The translations under genes were made by a program, and so were the position numbers. Source: JAKLKS01 sp964370855 (GTDB lineage Bacteria; Planctomycetota; JAJSAM01; JAKLKS01). Taken from it: 64,000 bases of DNA. The notes beneath the pieces are model-generated. The model ran no database searches. It saw only the letters and a program-made list of their open reading frames with translations, and was not told where the DNA came from. The stretch spans positions 23,085-87,084 of the forward strand of contig CAYJMF010000010.1 of NCBI GenBank assembly GCA_964370855.1. The letters are read 5' to 3'. This document shows, piece by piece, positions 47,394 through 55,078 of the stretch. How positions within the stretch are numbered: position 1 is the stretch's first letter; the number at the start of each line of letters is the position of its first letter.

Positions 47394-49469
47394 TCAGCGG
47401 TCCTCCATCGACGGCCCTTCCCTGTAGTACGTCTCCAGGGTGAGCGCGTTGAGCGCCGTCGCGCAGACGCGGCCCCCCTCCTTCGACCAGGGGTCCACCG
47501 GATCCCACGACCCGAACCGGTCGTCGGCGCGATCCACCCGCTGGTTCCCGACGAGGGCCGTCTTCAGGGCCCCGTTCCACGCCTTCCACCGATCCCCCCC
47601 GACGCGGAAGAGGGCGTTCGTGCCGAAGAACCAGTAGACGTGATCGACGGATCCCGCCGCGTCGTCCCAGGCCGGCGGGAGGCGCAGGCAGAGATCCGCC
47701 CCGCGCAGCACTTCCGCGTCGTCGGGGGCCGCGCCGGAGAGGAGGCGGACGAGGACGGCCATGGCCGTCGTGGACTCGGAGCGGTCGGGGGGAAAGCGGT
47801 CCATGAGCTCCTGGTGCCGGTTGGGCCCGTTCCCGCGGTCCGTGTAGCCCGCCCGCCCCGTCTCCGGGTCGGTCACGCGATCGAGCCACGCCACCGCACC
47901 GTCCCGTCCCGCGGGGTCCACGTCGAGTCCGGCCCTGTCCGCCGCGCGGAGGGCGAGGACCATCCACGCGGTGACGGAGGTGTCGTTGTCCATGGCCTTC
48001 TCGCCGTACCTCCAGCCGAGGTAGGGGTTCTGCGCCTGGAGCACGAAGGCGACGGCCCTCTCGGCGCTCTCCTTGAAGAGGGGGGACCCGGTCCGCTCCC
48101 AGGCCTCGACCATGGCGAGGGTCGCCAGGGGGTGGTTGTAGATGGCGCGATCGCTCATGAGGGGGAAGAAGTGGGCACTCCCGCCGGCGGCGCTGCTCGT
48201 CCCGAACCGCCCCGCGACGTCCTGGATCCCCTTCAGGTACTTGAGCCCGTTGCGCACGACGGCGCCGCGGATCGGGGTCTTGTGGGTCTCGCCGTGGCCG
48301 AGGAAGGCCGACAACGCGAGCCCGGTGACGCCGGGGGTGTACATCCCGTTCCCCGCGCCGCCGCACCTGGACTCCTTGCATTCCGCCTCGAACCCCTCGG
48401 CGTCCCAGGACCCGTTCGCCGCCTGGTGCCGCGCGAGCCAGTCGAGGGCCGCCTCGACGGCCTCCTCCGTCCCCTCGCCCCCCCCGGCGCGGACGGCGGC
48501 GGCGCGGGCCTCGCGGGCGGCCGCCGATCCGGGGGGCGGGGGGACGTGATCCCGGCAGTGGTCGGGGACGGGGGACACCGCCTGGCCGGCCGCGCGTCCG
48601 TTGATCCTCCCCGGCGGTGGGAGCGGGGGAAACGCGCCGGTGAAGGGGTTCATGGAGACATCGAACACGGTCACGGCCCAGCCGCGGGGCGGCCCGGCGG
48701 GGGCCGGCGGGTCGGCGGCCGCCCCGGAGGAGGCCGGGCAGCGGAAGACGACGGAGTCCACCCCCGACCGGAGGATCGTCTCCACGGCCCGGAGGGCGAC
48801 GCCGGCGGACGTCTCGGGGGCGGCGTCGAAAGTGACCTGGATGGAACTCCAGCCGAGGTCGGTCCACGTGGTCCCGAGGAACGGGAGGAGATCGCGGTCG
48901 AGGTTCGTCGTCCGCGCGGGGTCCGGGGAGAGGCGGAGGGGAACGGGGACGGGGCCGGCGGCGCCCGCGGACACGTCGCTGACGCCGGGGCGGTGCCCGC
49001 CGGGGAGGAACGTCGCGAAGGAGCCCTCCTCGCCGCCGCCTTCGGGGAGCGCGGCGAAGTGGACCCGGTAGATGCGGACCTCCGGCAAGGCGCAGGCCTC
49101 CATCAGGCGGAGGGCCCTCGTCCAGGGGAGATCCCGGTCCACCCGAAGGACGACATCGAGCTTCGACGGCTTGCCCCCCACATCCTGGCGGGTCTCGTCG
49201 GCCCGGCGCCGGAGGAGCTCCTGGAGCCCCTCGAAGGGGATCTCCCTCCCGTCCACGAAGATCCGGCTCGCCGCGTCCACCTCGACGACGAGCCGCCCCG
49301 CCTCCGGGGGGAGGTCCCCCACGGTCCCAAGGACCGGCAGTCGTCCGGCGGGGACGGCGTGCGCGGGCGGGGCGGGCGGAACTCGAGTCGCCGCCGCGCG
49401 CCACGCGAGCAGCGCGGCGAGGAGGATCGCCGCGGCCGCGACCGCGACCCGGGGCTTCGTCCGAACCAG
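47394..49469 (-). CDS. ExbD-like periplasmic domain fused to a prenyltransferase/squalene-oxidase-like alpha-toroid
   Basis: The protein has about 691 residues. After a TM anchor (VAVAAAAILLAALLAW), residues about 45-130 match the ExbD/TolR periplasmic domain (RLVVEVDAASRIFVDGREIP, then LDVVLRVDRDLPWTRALRLM). After a Pro-rich linker, about 340-690 form an alpha/alpha toroid with repeats such as AALDWLARHQAANGSWD, GVTGLALSAFLGHGETHK and TSVTAWMVLALRAADRAG. The start is unclear: no ATG, GTG or TTG is in frame between the upstream gene's stop and the TM. CTG 49469 has GAGG six bases upstream, and an out-of-frame GTG lies just before it, so either CTG initiation or a 1-nt error is possible. The usual ExbB partner is absent. 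Confidence 0.75.
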   Translation of the reverse strand: MVRTKPRVAVAAAAILLAALLAWRAAATRVPPAPPAHAVPAGRLPVLGTVGDLPPEAGRLVVEVDAASRIFVDGREIPFEGLQELLRRRADETRQDVGGKPSKLDVVLRVDRDLPWTRALRLMEACALPEVRIYRVHFAALPEGGGEEGSFATFLPGGHRPGVSDVSAGAAGPVPVPLRLSPDPARTTNLDRDLLPFLGTTWTDLGWSSIQVTFDAAPETSAGVALRAVETILRSGVDSVVFRCPASSGAAADPPAPAGPPRGWAVTVFDVSMNPFTGAFPPLPPPGRINGRAAGQAVSPVPDHCRDHVPPPPGSAAAREARAAAVRAGGGEGTEEAVEAALDWLARHQAANGSWDAEGFEAECKESRCGGAGNGMYTPGVTGLALSAFLGHGETHKTPIRGAVVRNGLKYLKGIQDVAGRFGTSSAAGGSAHFFPLMSDRAIYNHPLATLAMVEAWERTGSPLFKESAERAVAFVLQAQNPYLGWRYGEKAMDNDTSVTAWMVLALRAADRAGLDVDPAGRDGAVAWLDRVTDPETGRAGYTDRGNGPNRHQELMDRFPPDRSESTTAMAVLVRLLSGAAPDDAEVLRGADLCLRLPPAWDDAAGSVDHVYWFFGTNALFRVGGDRWKAWNGALKTALVGNQRVDRADDRFGSWDPVDPWSKEGGRVCATALNALTLETYYREGPSMEDR

Positions 49470-49543
49470 GAGGCACCTCTTTCGGCGATTCCAACGTGCA
49501 AGGAGAAGGAGGGTTCGTCCGCCGGGAGATCCGGCTCCCCGCG

Positions 49544-50392
49544 CTACTTCCCTCCCCCGTCCTTCGGGGCGGGCGGCTTCTCCTCCGGCGGGAGGTCGAC
49601 CTTCTTCCCGTTGACGGTGAGCTCCTTCCACCGCGTGAGGACGGGGCCGCCCAGGGGGACCTTCAGCTCCATGGCGGTGAGGATCCGGAGGCCGTCCACT
49701 TCGGTCCAGGTGCTGGCGACCTCCACGCCGCCGAGGATGGGGGCGTCCACGAACTTCTTCACGTGGCGGACGAGGACGAACTTCCCGCCGACCCGGGCGT
49801 ACTCGAAGGTGCGCGCGGTCCTCAGGGCGTCCCCGCCGGTCCCCTCGGTCCCCGTGGAACTCGAGGGAAGGCCGTTCTTGTCGAGGGTGACCATCGACTC
49901 GTAGACGAACTCCCCCTCGAACCAGCCCTTGAGGCGGAGGGCCTTGCCCTCCCCGTCGGGGACGAGGTCGGCGTCGTACTCGCCGGACGCCAGCTCCGGC
50001 AGGAAGGGCTCCATGGCGAAGGACTCGAGGAGGAGGGCCCGGACGTAGCGGGAGATGCTCGACTCCGTCGCGCCCTTCTCCCGGCCGTTGGGCGGGTCCT
50101 TCTCGACGTCCACCACCTTGAGGTCCGCCGGCTCGCGGAACTCCACCGTGACGGCCTCCGTCCCGGAACCCTCGGTGGAGGTCATCGTCCCCTCGAGCCG
50201 CTTCAGCCCCGCGGCCACGGGGGAGTACATCGCCTTCCCGATGGCCTCGATGCAGGCCTTCGCCTCGGGGGAGACCTGGTTCACGTGTTTCGCCGGGGGC
50301 GGGGGCGGTTCCTTCTTCGGCTCCGCCTCCTGCGCCGGAGCCGCGAGGGCGAAGGCGGCAAGGGCGAAGACCGCGACGGCGGCGGGTTTCAT
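49544..50392 (-). CDS. Hypothetical secreted protein
   Basis: The protein has 282 residues from ATG at 50392. The signal peptide is MKPAAVAVFALAAFALAAPA, followed by a charged and Pro-rich linker (QEAEPKKEPPPPPAK). The mature domain is a beta-rich, LolA/DUF4292-like sheet by pattern: LKRLEGTMTSTEGSGTEAVT, FREPADLKVVDVEKDPPNGR, then YESMVTLDKNGLPSSSTGTE and KFVLVRHVKKFVDAPILGG. This resembles outer-membrane lipoprotein-sorting-like folds, but no motif confirms it. It lies between the ExbD fusion and the carboxypeptidase-regulatory-like gene, all on the minus strand with gaps of about 70 bp. Confidence 0.7.
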   Translation of the reverse strand: MKPAAVAVFALAAFALAAPAQEAEPKKEPPPPPAKHVNQVSPEAKACIEAIGKAMYSPVAAGLKRLEGTMTSTEGSGTEAVTVEFREPADLKVVDVEKDPPNGREKGATESSISRYVRALLLESFAMEPFLPELASGEYDADLVPDGEGKALRLKGWFEGEFVYESMVTLDKNGLPSSSTGTEGTGGDALRTARTFEYARVGGKFVLVRHVKKFVDAPILGGVEVASTWTEVDGLRILTAMELKVPLGGPVLTRWKELTVNGKKVDLPPEEKPPAPKDGGGK

Positions 50393-50462
50393 GGCGGCAT
50401 CTTCTCCGGGTTGCTCACGGATCGTAGCCCCGGGCGGGAATGGAGTCGAGGGAGCGCCGCCG

Positions 50463-51971
50463 CTACTGCCGCTCCACGAGCTCCTGCGTCAGCTCCAGCG
50501 TCTCCCCGGCGCGCACCACGATCTCCCGGTCGGGGACCGGCTCGTAGCGCCCGTCCGGGTCGAGGATGCGGATCGTGTGCTTGCCAGGGGGGAGACCTTC
50601 GCAGGAGAGGGTCCCGGTCCTCCCCTCCATGCCGCGGGTCACGCTTCCCCCGTTCCCCGGCGTTCCGTACACGGTCCGGATCTTCACGTCCACGGTGCTC
50701 CGGTCGAGGAGCCGCCCCCCGCACCGGAGGAGGAGTCGCACCGCCCCCGCGCGGGGAAGCCGCAGGACCCGCTCCGCCTTCTCGCCGGGGCCGAAGGTCG
50801 GGTTGAAACCCCAGAAGTCGCTTCCCTCCTCCTTCAGGGTCGATTCCACCCTGCCCGGTCCCTTCGCCACGATCTCGACGGACCCCGGAGGGACGACCAG
50901 CCGGAACTCCCCCGCCCTGGCGCCGGGTTTGCCGTTGTCCGCCGTATAGGGGAGGCCGCCGCCGCCCTCCCCCGCACGGTAGTACCACCAGAGGCGCATG
51001 CCGTCGAGCGGCTCCCCGCTCTCCTCCGCCACGACCCGGACGGTGACCACCGCGGGCTCGGGGATGGGGAAGTCGAAGGCGCCGCCCCCCTCGGGGACCT
51101 CCACCAACGCGTACCACTGCGGATCCACCTCGACGCGGTACCTCCCGGGCGGGAGTTTCCCGAGGGACCAGGGGATCTTCGCGCCGGGGGCGGATCCACG
51201 GAGGGCGGCCTTCGCGTTGATCCCGGTCCTCCCGGCGCCCAGGATCCGGAACCGGATCTCCGACGACATCGCGCCCCACCCCGCGTGGAAGGTGACGGTC
51301 CCGCGCACCCCGGCGGCGGCCTCGGTCCCGGGATCGCGGGGGACGAGGAGGACCTCGACTTCCGCAGTCTCCCCGGCGCGGACCTGGAACTTCCGATCGG
51401 GGGTGGCCTCGTACCGCTCCCCGGGATCGATCTTGAGGGAGTAGTCGCCGGGAGGAAGGCCGTCCATGTGCGCGGTCCCCTCCTCCACCCGCATCGAATG
51501 GCCCGACCAGCGGATCTCCGGGGTGGTCTTCCCGCGGTTCAGGGTGATGCTCGCGAGGGGGGTCGCGGGGAGGAGCCCCTTGAGGGTCACCCGCACCTCC
51601 CCCGCGCGGTGCATGCGGATGGTGTGCGTGAAGGGGGACGGCGGTCGGATCTCGACGGCCAGGTCGGTCGGTCCGTCCATCGGGACGTGGCCCGGCGCCG
51701 CGACCGTGAAGTGGACGACGCCGAACTCCCCCCGGTGCCGGTACAGGAACTCCCCGGCCTTCGTTCCCCGGGGAAGGGGGGACTCATGGTAGGACATCCC
51801 GCCCTCGCCCGGCAGGACCCGGGAGACCCGCGCGTCGGGGAGCGGCTCGCCGGTCTCGTCGTCCACGACGCGGAGGACGGCGTCGATGGCGTCCGGGGGA
51901 GCCGCGGCCGGCGCGGGGAAGGCGGCGATCGAGAGGAAAAGGCCCAGGAACAGCGCGCAGCGGGATCCCAT
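50463..51971 (-). CDS. Secreted protein with carboxypeptidase-regulatory-like domains (stand-alone ectodomain type)
   Basis: The protein has 502 residues from ATG at 51971, with GGAGGAG upstream. Signal peptide MGSRCALFLGLFLSIAAFPA. Several CarboxypepD_reg-like beta-sandwich units follow (LRVVDDETGEPLPDARVSRV, VRVVAEESGEPLDGMRLWWY), interleaved with prealbumin-like units using the pattern LPPGDYSLKIDPGERYEATP, DRKFQVRAGETAEVEV and LPPGKHTIRILDPDGRYEPV. It is the same type of domain that forms the exported part of the five sigma fusions at 1.5-23 kb, here as a normal secreted protein without a sigma domain. It is useful as an outgroup for those ectodomains. The function is unknown, possibly adhesive or structural. 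Confidence 0.8.
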   Translation of the reverse strand: MGSRCALFLGLFLSIAAFPAPAAAPPDAIDAVLRVVDDETGEPLPDARVSRVLPGEGGMSYHESPLPRGTKAGEFLYRHRGEFGVVHFTVAAPGHVPMDGPTDLAVEIRPPSPFTHTIRMHRAGEVRVTLKGLLPATPLASITLNRGKTTPEIRWSGHSMRVEEGTAHMDGLPPGDYSLKIDPGERYEATPDRKFQVRAGETAEVEVLLVPRDPGTEAAAGVRGTVTFHAGWGAMSSEIRFRILGAGRTGINAKAALRGSAPGAKIPWSLGKLPPGRYRVEVDPQWYALVEVPEGGGAFDFPIPEPAVVTVRVVAEESGEPLDGMRLWWYYRAGEGGGGLPYTADNGKPGARAGEFRLVVPPGSVEIVAKGPGRVESTLKEEGSDFWGFNPTFGPGEKAERVLRLPRAGAVRLLLRCGGRLLDRSTVDVKIRTVYGTPGNGGSVTRGMEGRTGTLSCEGLPPGKHTIRILDPDGRYEPVPDREIVVRAGETLELTQELVERQ

Positions 51972-52101
51972 CGGAACTCCTCCCCGGTCGATGCGGGCAT
52001 CCTAGATCCGTTCCCGGCGACTGTCGAGGGCACGCTCCCGCCGCGGCCACCGCATGTCACGGACATCGCTACCGTCCAAAGGAGGAAACCGGAGCCCTCC
52101 C

Positions 52102-52569
52102 ATGAACAGGTTCCTCCGCAAGTCGGTGTGCGTGGCCGTCGTCCTGCTGACGGGAACGGTCCTGACCTTCGCGGCGGCCGTCGCGCCGTCCCTCGTCTAC
52201 CCATGGGTCGGACCGGAGGAGTTCCTCATGGAACGGCACCCCGGGGTGAACGCGGCCCTCATCACCCTCCTCGCCTGGTTCGGGATTCAGTGCGCCGCCG
52301 CCCTCGGGGAGCGGCTCGCCCGGCGGCTCGGGCTCGAACCGCGGGGGAGGGACCCGGCGCCCGGGCTCCTGCGCTCCACCGCGGCCTTCGGCGCCGGAGT
52401 GGTCTCCGGGTACGTGGTCTTCTTCCTCGCCTTGACGCTGATTGCCAAGGGGGCGGAGAGGACCGGTGGGTTCGCGATGGGAGCCGCCGGCACCGTCGGC
52501 GTCCTCTGGGCCCGCGCGGTTCTTCGCGGGGGGCTGTTCGCCCCGCCTCCGGCCGGCCCGCCGGCCTAG
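52102..52569 (+). CDS. Small integral membrane protein
   Basis: The protein has 155 residues from ATG at 52102, with GGAG seven bases upstream. Four hydrophobic segments are visible: VCVAVVLLTGTVLTFAAAVA (about 8-27), ALITLLAWFGIQCAAALGER, STAAFGAGVVSGYVVFFLAL and GGFAMGAAGTVGVLWARAVL. No family is recognised and no charged catalytic residues are evident. It ends directly before the palindrome that precedes the ATPase gene, 63 bp before that gene's start. Confidence 0.7.
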   Translation: MNRFLRKSVCVAVVLLTGTVLTFAAAVAPSLVYPWVGPEEFLMERHPGVNAALITLLAWFGIQCAAALGERLARRLGLEPRGRDPAPGLLRSTAAFGAGVVSGYVVFFLALTLIAKGAERTGGFAMGAAGTVGVLWARAVLRGGLFAPPPAGPPA

Positions 52570-52581
52570 CCAGCCTCAAAG

Positions 52582-52620
52582 ACCATGAAAATCGACCATC
52601 ACATGGTCGATTTTCATGGT
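52582..52620. promoter_or_regulatory. Perfect 18-bp palindrome upstream of the AAA/DUF4143 ATPase gene
   Basis: ACCATGAAAATCGACCAT (52582-52599), 3-nt spacer CAC, then its exact reverse complement (52603-52620). It lies 12 bp before the proposed start at 52633 and is AT-richer than its surroundings. Both arms contain ATG codons in frame with the ATPase (52585 and 52603). It may be an operator or an RNA hairpin that hides or supplies a start codon. Confidence 0.7.
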
Positions 52621-52632
52621 ACTCTTCCCGGC

Positions 52633-53784
52633 ATGATCGACCGCCCGATCCTCCGGGAGCAGGTCGCCGCCGCGCTGCGGCGCAGCCGGGTCGTCGTCCT
52701 GACCGGCCCCCGCCAGTGCGGCAAGACCACCGTCGCCCGCGAGTTCCTCCCCGAGGAATCCGTCAACTGGTTCGACCTCGAGGATCCCGCCAGCCTGGCC
52801 CGCCTCGAAGAGCCGATGACGGCGCTCCGCCCCCTGGAAGGTCTCGTGGTCATCGACGAAGTCCAGCTCCGACCCGACCTGTTCCCCGTCCTCCGCGTCC
52901 TCGCGGATCGCCGGTCCGCCCCCGCGCGGTTCCTCATCCTCGGCAGCGCCTCCGGCGATCTCCTCCGGCAGTCCTCGGAGAGCCTCGCGGGCCGCGTGGA
53001 GCAGGTCGAGATGGGAGGCTTCACCCTGCGCGAACTCGGGGCGAAGGAGGAGCAGACGCTGTGGCGGAGGGGAGGGTTCCCGCCGTCCACCCTGGCCGCG
53101 AGCGAGGAGGACGGCGTCGCCTGGCGGCGGAACTTCATCCGCACCCTCCTGGAGCGGGATCTCCCGCAGTGGGGCGTGCGCGTGCCGCCCACGGCGCTGC
53201 TCCGGTTCTGGACGATGCTCGCCCACTACCACGGGCAGACGTGGAACGGCGCGGAGCCGGCCCGGGCGCTGGGGGTGGGCGTCGGCACCATGCGGCGCCA
53301 CCTCGACCTCCTGACCGACGCGTTCATGATCCGCCAGCTCCAGCCGTGGCACGCCAACCTCCGCAAGCGGCAGGTCAAGGCGCCGAAGATCTACGTCCGC
53401 GACTCCGGGCTCCTCCACCAGCTCCTCGGGATCACGACGGCGAAGGGGCTCATGGAGCATCCCAAGGTGGGCGCCTCCTGGGAGGGGTTCGTCGTCGAGC
53501 AGGTGCTCGCCTCGGAGCCCCACGACGGGGCGTGGTTCTGGGCGACCCACCAGGGGGCGGAGATCGACCTCGTCCTCAAGAGGGGGGACGAGCTCCTCGG
53601 CGTGGAGTGCAAGCGGGCCGACGCGCCGCGGATGACGCCATCCATGGCCATCGCCCTCGAGGACCTGGGGCTGCGCCGGGTGGCGGTCGTGTATCCGGGG
53701 ACGAAGCGGTACCCACTCGCGGAGTCCGTGGAGGCGGTGCCCCTCGCGGCGCTCGCGGGGGGCGAGGGTTTGTTCCCCGGGTAG
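52633..53784 (+). CDS. AAA_14/DUF4143 ATPase
   Basis: The protein has 383 residues from ATG at 52633, the position matching usual family N-termini (MIDRPILREQVAAALRRSRV). ATG codons at 52585 and 52603 inside the palindrome are alternatives. Walker A is GPRQCGKTT (25-33), Walker B LVVIDEVQ, sensor FLILGSASGDLL. The C-terminal DUF4143 domain includes KIYVRDSGLLHQLLGI, GASWEGFVVEQVLA and the nuclease-like WATHQGAEIDLVLKRGDELL, then GVECKRA. These ATPases are often mobile, orphan genes of unknown role, sometimes linked to toxin-antitoxin or defence functions. The gene stands alone and ends at a strong convergent hairpin. Confidence 0.9.
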   Translation: MIDRPILREQVAAALRRSRVVVLTGPRQCGKTTVAREFLPEESVNWFDLEDPASLARLEEPMTALRPLEGLVVIDEVQLRPDLFPVLRVLADRRSAPARFLILGSASGDLLRQSSESLAGRVEQVEMGGFTLRELGAKEEQTLWRRGGFPPSTLAASEEDGVAWRRNFIRTLLERDLPQWGVRVPPTALLRFWTMLAHYHGQTWNGAEPARALGVGVGTMRRHLDLLTDAFMIRQLQPWHANLRKRQVKAPKIYVRDSGLLHQLLGITTAKGLMEHPKVGASWEGFVVEQVLASEPHDGAWFWATHQGAEIDLVLKRGDELLGVECKRADAPRMTPSMAIALEDLGLRRVAVVYPGTKRYPLAESVEAVPLAALAGGEGLFPG

Positions 53785-53786
53785 GC

Positions 53787-53814
53787 AGGAGGGGAGCCGG
53801 TCGGCTCCCCTCCT
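53787..53814. terminator. Bidirectional hairpin terminator
   Basis: AGGAGGGGAGCCG (53787-53799), GT, then CGGCTCCCCTCCT (53802-53814): a perfect 13-bp stem between the convergent ends of the ATPase (+) and the multicopper oxidase (-). There is no T-tract on either side, but stem strength and position support a terminator. Confidence 0.65.
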
Positions 53815-55078
53815 ACTCCTCCACCAGCCGCGGCAGCGTCCCTTCCGGATGCCGGTACCAGCCGGGGTCGGCCCCGGCGGCGTCGAGGTCGTCGCGGACC
53901 TTGAGCACCGTGAACATGCTGCCCATCTCGATGGGGCCGAAGGGGCCCTTCCCCGTCATCATCGGGGCGGTGTTGGCGGGCAGGGGCATCGCCATCTCCC
54001 CCATCTCGCCCATCCCCTTCTCCCCCATGGCCATGTAGCCCGGCAGCAGCTTCCGGATGCGCTCCTCGATCCCCGCCTGGCTCACCCCGAGCAGGTTCGG
54101 CACGTCGTGCCCCATGGCCCCCATCGTGTGGTGGGTCTTGTGGCAGTGGAAGGCCCAGTCGCCGGGGAACGCCGGGACGAACTCCAGCGTCCGCGTCGTC
54201 CCCGGCGGCACGTCCACCGTCGTCTCCGGGACGCGTGCCGACTTCGGCACGACGCCCCCGTCGGTGCCGACGACCTTGAAGGAGGTCCCGTGCATGTGGA
54301 TCGGATGGTTGTCCATGGTCACGTTGGCCAGCCGCACCCGCACCCGCTCCCCGGTCCGCGCCGTTAGATGCGGCACCGCGGGGAACATCTTCCCGTTGAA
54401 GGTGAAGAGGTTGAAGTCGAGCATCACCATCGGGTCCGGCACCCGCGTCCCGGGGTGCACCGCCCACTCCCCGAGGAAGAGCGCGTAGTCCCGGTCCGGC
54501 AGGGCCTCCTCCGGCTCCTTCGGGTGGATGACGAAGAAGCCGTACATCCCGAGCGCCATCTGGAACATCTCGTCGGAGTGGGAGTGGTACATCTGCGTCC
54601 CGTGCTGCCGCAGGAGGAACTCGTAGACCATGGTCCGCCCCGGCGGGATGTGGGGCTGGGTGAGCCCGCCGACTCCGTCCATGCCGTTGGGGAGGAGGAG
54701 CCCGTGCCAGTGCACCGCGTGCTTCTCCGGCAGTCGGTTCTCCACGAAGATGCGCACCCGGTCCCCCTCGACGGCCTCGATGGTGGGCCCCGGCGTGGAG
54801 CCGTTGTAGCCCCAGGCGTCCACCACGGTGCCCGGCCCGAACTCCCTCCGCACCGGCTCCGCCACGAGGCGGAACTCCTTCACCCCGTCCACCATCGTGA
54901 ATGGGAGCGAGCCGACGGCCGGCGTCGCCACGGGGCGGTAGCCGTAGCCGGCGGCGCCCGGGGCGGGGGGCCGGGGCGGAGGCGCCGGACCGTCGGCGGC
55001 GAAGGCCAGCGCCCGGCCGAGGAAGGCGGCCCCCCCGGCGGCGAGGGAGGTGCGGAGAAGTTCCCGGCGCGTGTTCAT
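53813..55078 (-). CDS. Multicopper oxidase (copper resistance)
   Basis: The protein has 421 residues from ATG at 55078, overlapping the TolC-like gene's stop (ATGA). The twin-arginine-like leader MNTRRELLRTSLAAGGAAFL suggests Tat export. Copper-site motifs are in order: HWHGLLLPNG, HSHSDEMFQMALGMYG, HPIHMHGTSF and HCHKTHHTMGAMGH. These give the type 1, 2 and 3 ligands, although the C-terminal HCHxxxH is followed by Met-rich segments (MAMGEKGMGEMGEMAMPLPA) as in CopA/CueO-type copper-handling oxidases. Role: periplasmic Cu(I) oxidation. It is the last gene of the five-gene copper operon. Confidence 0.9.
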   Translation of the reverse strand: MNTRRELLRTSLAAGGAAFLGRALAFAADGPAPPPRPPAPGAAGYGYRPVATPAVGSLPFTMVDGVKEFRLVAEPVRREFGPGTVVDAWGYNGSTPGPTIEAVEGDRVRIFVENRLPEKHAVHWHGLLLPNGMDGVGGLTQPHIPPGRTMVYEFLLRQHGTQMYHSHSDEMFQMALGMYGFFVIHPKEPEEALPDRDYALFLGEWAVHPGTRVPDPMVMLDFNLFTFNGKMFPAVPHLTARTGERVRVRLANVTMDNHPIHMHGTSFKVVGTDGGVVPKSARVPETTVDVPPGTTRTLEFVPAFPGDWAFHCHKTHHTMGAMGHDVPNLLGVSQAGIEERIRKLLPGYMAMGEKGMGEMGEMAMPLPANTAPMMTGKGPFGPIEMGSMFTVLKVRDDLDAAGADPGWYRHPEGTLPRLVEE

